A DNA stretch of 64,000 nt from JAPPFW01 sp965200835 (GTDB lineage: Bacteria; Actinomycetota; Acidimicrobiia; Spongiisociales; Spongiisociaceae). The notes under the pieces are model-generated. The model made no database searches and was not told where the DNA came from. It saw only the letters and a program-made list of their open reading frames with translations. The stretch spans positions 1,488,001 to 1,552,000 of the forward strand of contig OZ241390.1 of NCBI GenBank assembly GCA_965200835.1, written 5' to 3'. This document shows, piece by piece, positions 1-7,900 of this stretch. Numbering within the stretch: the stretch's first letter is position 1; the number at the start of each line of letters is the position of its first letter. A program made the translations under genes and the position numbers.

Positions 1-1
1 G

Positions 2-3000
2 GGCTCCACGCGACACGTGTCGTTCAACACGTCCAAGCCCAACCGGTGGAAGACGGACTCCCGCCGTTGTCACATCAACTGGGTGGTTTGTGACAGCGAT
101 TGGGAAGCGGAGTTCTGCCGGGTGGCCGAGGCACACCCGCAGGTCCGCGCCTACGTCAAGAACCACGGTCTCGGTCTCGAAGTCCCGTATCGCTCCGGGT
201 CCGCCTCGCGAACCTACCTACCTGACTTCATAGTGCTGGTGGACGATGGACATGGCGAAGATGACCTGCTGCACTTGGTAGTAGAGATCAAGGGCCTCCG
301 AGGAGAGGACGCCAAGGTGAAGAAGACCACGATGGATACCTATTGGGTGCCGGGCGTGAACAGACTCGAATCCTTCGGACGGTGGGCCTTCGCCGAGTTC
401 ACGGACGTTTACCAGATAGAGGATGGGTTCGCCGGTAAGGATGTGCTGGACTGGTCCGAGCTGGTGGTACAGGCACCCCCGTTGTTCATCCAGGAGAAGC
501 TTCACCCCAAGGTATTGGTGGATGACCTGATCCGCATGAGCAAGAGTGGAGCATCAGAGTCCGACGAGTCGGGCTTCCAGACAGACCTGTTCGCTGACTT
601 CAACGGGCTGCCGAGCCCAGCTGCCCAGACCGAATTCTACCAGCACGACGCCAACTGGTCGAATCGGCTGATCCTCGGCGATAGTTTACAGGTGATGGCA
701 TCCCTGGCTGAGCGGGAGAAGCTTCGCGGCAAGGTCCAGTGTATCTACATTGACCCTCCATACGGGATCAAGTTCAATTCGAACTTCCAGTGGTCTACCA
801 CCAGTCGTGATGTGAAGGACGGCAATCGCAAACACATCACACGTGAGCCGGAACAAGTGAGAGCGTTCCGTGATACGTGGCGGGATGGTATTCATTCTTA
901 TCTGACCTATCTACGAGACCGGTTGGCTGTTGCACGGGACCTTCTTGCCGAGACCGGCTCCGTGTTTGTACAGATCGGTGATGAGAATGTCCATCTCGTC
1001 CGTAGCCTCATGGATGAGTTATTTGGGGAGGCCAACTTTGTCAGCCAGATAACTTCCAAAAAGACTACCGGATTTCCACAGACACAGTTACCTAATGTCT
1101 GTGACTATGTCGTTTGGTATGCGAAGTCCAAGCCATCCGTTAAAGCACATCTCCTTTGGAGAACAAAGAGCATTGGTGGAGAGGGTAGTAAAGCTTATAA
1201 GCCCGCCTCTTCATATAGGACTCTTGACAGCTACTGCATCAAAGAGACAAGACTTGTGACACTAGATAATCTGACTGCACAGGGCGAGTCCACTGGAGAT
1301 CAACTAATCTCACTTCGCGGAAGGATTATTTCTCCTCCGCCGATGATGCATTGGAAAACAACAACCGAGGGGATCAGGCGCCTTAAACGAGCCGAACGAA
1401 TAGCCGTGGGTAAGAAGGTCCCTGCATATGTCCGATTCATGGACGACTTTTCAGCGTTTCATATGGTCAATGTCTGGACCGATACTGTCGGACAGAACCA
1501 GTTTGGCGGTCCTAAGCGTTTCGTAGTTCAGACGGCCTTGCCGGTTGTCCGGCGCTGTATCCTAATGACAACAGATCCCGGCGATCTAGTGCTTGATCCT
1601 ACGTGTGGATCAGGAACCACCGCATATGTGGCAGAGCAGTGCGGCCGCCGCTGGATCACCATTGACACCTCTCGGGTTGCCCTAGTCCTCGCTCGTACCC
1701 GACTGATGGGTGCCCGCTATCCCTACTACTTGCTGGCTGACAGCCCTGAAGGCCAGCGCAAGGAAGGTGAGCTCACCCGTACAGAACCGTCCAGGGCCCC
1801 GACCTATGGGAACATCCGTCAGGGTTTCGTATACAAGCGAGCTCATCGTATCACGCTCAAGTCCATCGCTCACAACGCTGAGATCGACGTCATCTGGGAG
1901 GAGTTCCAGGAGCGCCTCGATAGTCGGCGCGAACGGTTGAACGGACTCCTGGGTAAGAGCTGGGAAGAGTGGGAAGTACCCCGCAAGGCCGATGGTGGCT
2001 GGTCCGCGAAGGCGCAGAGGCTGCATGCAGCATGGTGGAAACAGCGCATCGCCCGCCAGAAGGAGATCGACAAGTCGATCCGTGCCAAGGCTGACTACGA
2101 GTACCGGTATGACCAGCCGTATGAGGACAGCAAGAAGGTGCGGGTTGCCGGACCGTTCACGGTCGAGAGTATTTCCCCTCACCGCGCCCTGACCTTCAAC
2201 GAGGACGATGAGCTCATAGACCACGCGGCGGATGCCCGGCTGGGATACCAGAAGCGCGACTTCGACAAGATGATCCCGGACTACCTGCGGACGTCCGGGG
2301 TCCAGCAGGCGCAGAAGCGGGACCGGATCGTCTTCTCGGCGGTGCGGCCCTGGCCGGGTAATCGGGTTTGCGCGGAGGGCATCTACTACGAAGGTGGTGA
2401 GGACTCCGGGGTGAAGAGACGTGCGGCCATCGTCATCGGTGCTGAGTTCGGGACTGTGTCCCGTCCCGACCTGGTGGAAGCGGCCATCGAGGCCGCGGAG
2501 GGCGGCTTCGATGTGTTGGTGGCTTGTGCCTTCAGCTACGACGCTCATACCCAAGAGCTGCACAAGCTGGGCCGGGTCCGGATTCTGAAGGCCCGCATGA
2601 ACGCCGATCTCCACATGGGCGGAGACCTGAAGAACACGGGCAAGGGCAACCTGTTCGTGATCTTTGGTGAGCCTGACATCGATATTCTGGAGGCGGACGG
2701 CGGACAGGTACAGGTGAGGATCAACGGGGTCGACGTGTTTCATCCCGCTACCGGTGAGATAAGAAGCGACAACGCGGACGGGATTGCGTGCTGGTTTATC
2801 GACACGGACTACAACGCGGAGAGTTTCTTCGTGCGCCACGCCTACTTCCTCGGTGCCAACGATCCCTACAAGGCACTGAAGGCGACGCTCAAGGCCGAGA
2901 TCGACCTAGAGGCTTGGGAGTCACTCCGTAGCAGCGTCTCCCGGCCGTTCGATCCGCCGGCCTCTGGGCGGATCGCTGTCAAGGTGATCAACCACCTGGG

Positions 3001-3055
3001 AGACGAGGTTATGAAAGTGTTCCCTTGCCTAGCAGTGGGTATGGATAGTTATTAG
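2..3055 (+). CDS. Type III-like restriction protein: Res C-terminal nuclease domain fused to Mod DNA methyltransferase (5' end missing)
   Basis: The frame is open to the left edge, so this is the 3' part of a longer gene; an internal GTG at 17 is probably not the true start. The first ~150 residues match the C-terminal endonuclease domain of Type III-like Res helicase-nucleases: a PD motif (D at 224-226) followed by E-x-K (284-292), the PD-(D/E)XK core. Without a stop the chain runs into a beta-class N6-adenine/N4-cytosine methyltransferase: DPPY at 752-763, a target-recognition region, then the SAM motif DPTCGSGT at 1595-1618, and the long C-terminal region usual for these Mod-like enzymes, ending in the family-typical VKVINHLGDEVMKV. 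The usual first ~60 residues of the methyltransferase appear to be missing at the junction. These activities are normally separate polypeptides. The family calls are confident; whether the fusion is native or an assembly or deletion product is open. Confidence 0.85.
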   Translation, partial: GSTRHVSFNTSKPNRWKTDSRRCHINWVVCDSDWEAEFCRVAEAHPQVRAYVKNHGLGLEVPYRSGSASRTYLPDFIVLVDDGHGEDDLLHLVVEIKGLRGEDAKVKKTTMDTYWVPGVNRLESFGRWAFAEFTDVYQIEDGFAGKDVLDWSELVVQAPPLFIQEKLHPKVLVDDLIRMSKSGASESDESGFQTDLFADFNGLPSPAAQTEFYQHDANWSNRLILGDSLQVMASLAEREKLRGKVQCIYIDPPYGIKFNSNFQWSTTSRDVKDGNRKHITREPEQVRAFRDTWRDGIHSYLTYLRDRLAVARDLLAETGSVFVQIGDENVHLVRSLMDELFGEANFVSQITSKKTTGFPQTQLPNVCDYVVWYAKSKPSVKAHLLWRTKSIGGEGSKAYKPASSYRTLDSYCIKETRLVTLDNLTAQGESTGDQLISLRGRIISPPPMMHWKTTTEGIRRLKRAERIAVGKKVPAYVRFMDDFSAFHMVNVWTDTVGQNQFGGPKRFVVQTALPVVRRCILMTTDPGDLVLDPTCGSGTTAYVAEQCGRRWITIDTSRVALVLARTRLMGARYPYYLLADSPEGQRKEGELTRTEPSRAPTYGNIRQGFVYKRAHRITLKSIAHNAEIDVIWEEFQERLDSRRERLNGLLGKSWEEWEVPRKADGGWSAKAQRLHAAWWKQRIARQKEIDKSIRAKADYEYRYDQPYEDSKKVRVAGPFTVESISPHRALTFNEDDELIDHAADARLGYQKRDFDKMIPDYLRTSGVQQAQKRDRIVFSAVRPWPGNRVCAEGIYYEGGEDSGVKRRAAIVIGAEFGTVSRPDLVEAAIEAAEGGFDVLVACAFSYDAHTQELHKLGRVRILKARMNADLHMGGDLKNTGKGNLFVIFGEPDIDILEADGGQVQVRINGVDVFHPATGEIRSDNADGIACWFIDTDYNAESFFVRHAYFLGANDPYKALKATLKAEIDLEAWESLRSSVSRPFDPPASGRIAVKVINHLGDEVMKVFPCLAVGMDSY

Positions 3056-3091
3056 TGGCCTATCAAGGGCCTCCATTACCCTCAACTTGAA

Positions 3092-3117
3092 CCTCAAGCT
3101 TCAATGGGAAGCTTGAG
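3092..3117. terminator. Stem-loop between convergent genes
   Basis: CTCAAGCTTC at 3093-3102 pairs perfectly with GAAGCTTGAG at 3108-3117 around a 5-base loop. It lies between the convergent ends of the methyltransferase gene and the SLH/redoxin gene, so it could end transcription from both sides. No clear T-tract follows on either strand, so the terminator role is inferred from position. Confidence 0.4.
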
Positions 3118-3217
3118 AGGGTCTACAAGGGAGATAGTTGTTCTACGCACTCTGACAGTGGATTAACCTGCCGCCCGCCCCTAGGAGGTGCCAGCGGCCA
3201 CGGGCGTGATGTCCGAG

Positions 3218-4324
3218 TTATGGACTGGCCAGCAGGTCGTTGAGCATTTTCTGTGCCGCATCTACCGAGAAGGAGATCGGCTTGTCCATTACTTGGTTGC
3301 CGTGGCGGTCCAGGAGCATGAATCTGGAGGTGTAGGGGCTGCCGTAATGCTGCCAGACGGCGTCGGTGTTATCCCATAGGTTCGTGAAGGTGAGACCGTG
3401 GGAGCGCACGAATGCCCGTGCCGGGTCGAGCGAACCCCAGCTGCTGGGGCTGAGCCCCAAAACGGTCACTTTCTCGGAGTTGTCTCGAGCGAACTGCTCG
3501 AGGTCGGGAGCATGTCCCCGACAGGTCGGTCACCAGTAGGCCCAGAACCACAGCATCACCGGCTGGTCACCGGTGAAGAAGGCCCCCAGGCTGGTGGTGT
3601 TCCCAGTTGCCATATCGGTCAGGAGTGCGGTTGGTAAGTCTTCGCTGAGTCCCGGCACCTGTGCCTCTCGTCCGAGCAAGGCCTTGTGGAGGAACGTGGC
3701 CATCTGAGCACGGGTTACCTTGGCATCCGGGCAGTATCTGAGAGGTTCGGTGCGGCAACCGGCCGTGATCTCGGCAGCGGCCAGCGCATCGATGTTCGAA
3801 GCGTGGGTGTTGCCCTGAGTGTCCGTGAACCCGGCGGTAGGAGCGCTCGCCAGGCTGAATGCTCGAACGAAGAAAGTGGCCATCTGAGCTCGGGAAACGT
3901 ACTGCTGAGGACAGTAAACCAATGGCTCCGAGCCGCATCCGGCCGTGATCTCGGCAGCGGCCAAAGCTTCCGCATATGGCGACCACCACTCTGCGGAGTC
4001 CACGTCGGCAAACCGGGAGGTGTCGAGCTCAGCGGGCTGCCGGCCGAGGGCTCGGATCATCCACACGGCCATGACCCAGCGCTCAACCGGGTGTTCAGGG
4101 CAGAAGTGCCCCTCCTGGCACTCGGTACCGGCGAAGACATTCCGCTGGTCGAGAGCTTCGATGGCCGGCGCATGCGTGTCATCAGCACCGACATCGGCGA
4201 ACCGATCGATGGCTCCGGCGTGGAGAGGGATCAGAGCGGCCACCAGTACTGCGGCCAGTAGTACTGACCAGCGGGTGCTCCTGGTCCGGCGTAGAAATGC
4301 TGTTGGGGGCTTTCTTGTGGCCAT
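3218..4324 (-). CDS. Secreted S-layer-homology / TlpA-like thioredoxin-fold protein, candidate selenoprotein (in-frame UGA)
   Basis: The ATG at 4324 has AAAGG upstream; TACAAT at 4354-4349 is a candidate -10. Residues ~18-38 are a signal peptide. Residues ~40-215 hold three SLH-like repeats (FADV..., ITAGC...YCP, RAQMATF), each with a Cys pair (69/75, 130/138, 190/198). Residues ~228 onward are a TlpA/redoxin domain. At codon 265 (3532-3530) the sequence reads WFWAYW-UGA-PTC: UGA replaces the first Cys of the expected WCxxC active site. The same frame continues for 103 codons with redoxin-like sequence (DLEQFA, VTVLGLS, FTNLWD, MLLDRHGN) to a TAA at 3218. This is the classic position for selenocysteine, and a hairpin lies just downstream. 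Read through, the protein has 368 residues. The usual cis-Pro before the MLLD strand seems to be Ser. A nonsense mutation or a Cys-to-stop sequencing error is the alternative; no selenium genes lie in this window. The role is probably extracytoplasmic thiol/disulfide exchange at the cell surface. Confidence 0.75.
3503..3522 (-). promoter_or_regulatory. Candidate bacterial SECIS hairpin
   Basis: On the minus strand, starting 8 bases after the UGA, GTCGGG (3522-3517) pairs perfectly with CCCGAC (3508-3503) around an 8-base loop, GACATGCT, whose first base is G. Bacterial SECIS elements are short stem-loops just 3' of the UGA inside the coding region, often with a G in the first loop positions; the spacing is at the short end of that range. 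A GC-rich gene can form such hairpins by chance, so this supports the selenocysteine reading without proving it. Confidence 0.45.
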
Positions 4325-4958
4325 CGAGCCTTTCAGGGTGCTTCTCTGATTGTATCGGGGTGCGGGCGATTACCGGTACCGCTTCAAACAGCATCCCCCG
4401 GGTAAGCGGACGCCCTATAGATGTCGATACATGACATACGCATAGACTGCGGGCAGTCCCTCCTTATTGTCACAGAGGTCTGTTGCCATAGAGCTCTGTC
4501 ATCATTCCCGAGCTACCGAGGTAGTTCTCAGCTCACCTCGTTCCGGCCTTGCGCTGTCCACCTGGGGGGGCTACGGACCGGATCCCGGTGGCAACCGGCG
4601 AAGCACCGCGGACGCCACGCTCCAGAACCCACGCTACGTCCGGTGAGATCGAGCAGCCGCGCTGGTTGGGTGCTGTCGCCCGGGTCGCGAAAACCTCCTG
4701 ATCCAAGGGGCCAGGCAGCCGAGTCGGGCCGTGTGATGTTCCGCCATGCGGAACGCCACGGATCTGCGCCCGGCTATCAGTGTGTCGCTATAACAACCGG
4801 TATGCGACGAGTAAATACCGTTAACTACGGTGTCCCCCACGATGGCCGGCGATCTCCATCCCTCGAATGCCGGGTGAAGTCCGCGGACCAGGTATATGGT
4901 GCCGCCCCGTTTGGGCCGGTTCTGCCGCTGCCCAAGGCGCGAAATGGGGAGGATCGTG
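4325..4958. other. Divergent intergenic region of about 630 bases
   Basis: Lies between the divergently read SLH/redoxin gene and the giant FN3 gene. It carries the AAAGG and candidate TACAAT element of the former and GGGGAGG (4946-4952) for the latter. No riboswitch, RNA gene or conserved reading frame was recognised; the open frames here have no signal peptide, motif or family resemblance. Confidence 0.5.
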
Positions 4959-7900
4959 ATGTACGTAGGTGTACCTGGACGGCCGCGAGGCCACATAGTC
5001 GACAACCGTAGTTGGGCTACCAGAGCCCTCGTCTACCTAGTAGCGGCCATGACACTGCTATCGGTGTTGTGGCCGCTACCCGCGTCTGCCACCTTGCCAT
5101 CTCCGCCGGAGAGGCCAGCTCTGGACACATCGTTTGATGATCTGAGTTTGGACAATGGCGAGACCCACAACATCGATGTGGCCCATCATTTCAGTGGCGA
5201 AGATGTGTTCTACAAAGTCACGATCTCTACTACTCATCAGACTACGGGAGTGGTCAAGACGGGTTTGCTGAACGAGGTGGCCCGTAACAAGGTGACCGGT
5301 ACCTGGGACGGGACGGTGCTGACCTTGACCGGCGGCCCGGCAGCAGCCCAGATCGTCGGCATCGAGATTTCCGCCATCAACACCGGCGGCTCGGTCAGCG
5401 ACTCCTTCGACCTGTACCTCTCGATGCCATTACAGGAAGCGCCACTGGCTCTGGAAACCCCCTTCGAAGACTTGAGCTTGGACAACGGCCAGACAGTCAC
5501 CATCGACATGGCTGATCACTTCACCGGTGACGATCTGACGTACGAAGTGACGGTTACCACCACCAATCAACGTACGGGAGAGGTGAAGACGGGTTTGCTG
5601 AACGAGGTGGCCCGTAACAAGGTGACCGGTACCTGGGACGGGACGGTGCTGACCTTGACCGGCGGCCCGGCAACTGCCCAGAAGGTCACCATCGAGATAA
5701 CCGCCACCAGCCAGGCCTCCCCCGAAGGCGCTGCATCGGCGGCCGGTGCGACATCCACTGCCACCGATACTCCGGCAGCCGATAGCGGCGGCACCGCTGC
5801 TGGCAGCTTCGACTTCTTCTTGGCGATGGAAGCCTCAGACCCGCCCGGGCAGCCGCAGCAATTGGAAGCACACCTGGCTCCGTCGACCGACGACCCTTCC
5901 AAGACAGATGTCACGCTGCGGTGGCTTGCCCCGGAGGCCAACGGAGGAAGTCCGGTCAAGTACATCGTGGCGTACGGGGAGTGGAGCGAGTCGTCCGGCG
6001 ATGGGACTCACACCACCCTTGACGTTGAGGAGGGTCTGTCACACACACTCACTGGTTTGACAGTTGGAACCATCTACTACTTCAAGGTCGCGGCCGTGAA
6101 CGATGGGGGCACCGGGCCCTTGACGGACAACGTTTTCGTGCGGGTCCCGGCAGCACCGCCGGCAGCTCCCGCGAACCTGGCGACCAAGCTCATACCGGCG
6201 GTCTACTCGGACCCGGCCTCAGCCGGCACCATCGGCGTGCAGTGGGACTGCGATGTTGCCGTTTATCGTTACAAGGTCGAATACCGCGTTGGCGACACCG
6301 GCGACTGGGTATGGAACGAGGATCTGGATCGATACCGCTTCGACGGCGAGTCCGGCGCCTACTGTGTCTCAGTGAGGGCGACCACGATCGAACCGGAAGA
6401 GCCTGACACGACCCTCACCTTCAGGGTCACGCCTCAGTACCACACTTCTGGCACCGGAAACCTCTGGTGGGGCCCGGCGTCCACCTACTCGCTGGTCGTA
6501 CCATCGGCACCGACCGCGCCCACCATCACCGGGGATCTCCTTAATCCCAACTTCGGCATTGAGCCAGACCCTGAGACGCCTTGGAATCAATCACACGTGC
6601 CTCTGCTGATTGTCTACTGGGAGCCGCCAACCGGTGGGCAACCCCCGGGCTCCGTCGAATACGTCCTCGAGTATCGCCTCATTCCGGAGTCGGGCCAGGC
6701 GGGAGCTTGGATCCCGACCGATCCTGTGCAAACCTCCGAGAAGCGTCTCAGGGTGGAGCTCGGCAAATCATACGAAGTCCGCATGCACGCCCGAAACGAC
6801 ATGTGGACCAGTGACCCGACAGCTCCGGTCACCTACGAGGTACCGACCGTCGCTGATATGGAGGCCGCCCAAGTTACGGGTGTTGTTGCCACACGACCCA
6901 GCTCCCCCTTGTCACAGATTCTGGACCTGTCCTGGGATTCCCTGCTGTCCGATGACGCGAACGTTCCCACCCTGCTGCTCGACTACGACATCGAGCAAGA
7001 GGAATGCGACGTCGAGGGGAAGAACTGCGAGGACGATGTCGTGAACTGGACATCGGTCACGACCAACAAGACGATCGGACCCCTGGAGTTTGGCCATTCG
7101 TACAACATACGCGTGCGGGCGACGCTCAACTCCCACAGTCTGTGGTCCGATCAGCAGTCGGTCGTGCTAGCGCCGTTCGGTGCCCCTGGGTCGGTGCAGT
7201 CGCTGATGTTGGACCTCGATGGTCAGGGCACGGTGGATGTTTCATGGCAGACCCCCGAGCACACCGGTCTCTCAGCCATCACGCATTACGAAGTGCAGTA
7301 CTCGAAGTCCGAGACCTTCTCGTCGCCGAGTGTGGTGCGGTCGCATCAAAGCGACGGGACTCTGACGTCGGGATGCACCGCCGCTACTGAGACCGAACCT
7401 CACGAGTGTACGGTCACGTCGCTGGACGTCGGCGATACCTACTACTTCCGTGTCCGGGCCGTGAACGCCGAGGGCGGCTCGGTGTGGTCCACTTCGAGCA
7501 TTCTGGTGCCGGTCCTTGCTCCTTATGAGCTGGAGGTGGATGAGGTCATCTCGGCTACCAGCGTGAAGTTGGGTTGGAAGCGTGTGGCGGGTGCCTCTGA
7601 CGATTTCGCGATCAGGTATCGGGTGAAGCCGGATGGAGTGTGGACTACGACCACTCTGCTTTTCGTTCTGTGGCCGCATCAGACGGATGTCGAGTGGACG
7701 GTGTTGAACTTGACCGCTGGTGAGACATATCAGTTCGCGCTAGTGGCTCTGCAGAACGGGAAGCAGAGCGTTCCCGCCAGTGTGTTGAACAGTGATGGCA
7801 CGGTTGGTAGTTCTCCGCTGGAGGTGACTTTGCCATCGACGGAGCCGTCTGCTCCTACCGGCCTCACTGCGACTGCTGCCGGTAGTGGTGAGGTGCGGCT

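Noticed and set aside
1682..2839. Long open frame antisense to the methyltransferase gene
   Set aside because: Mirrors the codon bias of the sense gene, has no family motif, and the sense product is clearly a Mod-type enzyme.
4421..5011. Open frame in the SLH/FN3 intergenic region
   Set aside because: No signal peptide, domain or ribosome binding site, and it runs out of frame into the FN3 gene start.
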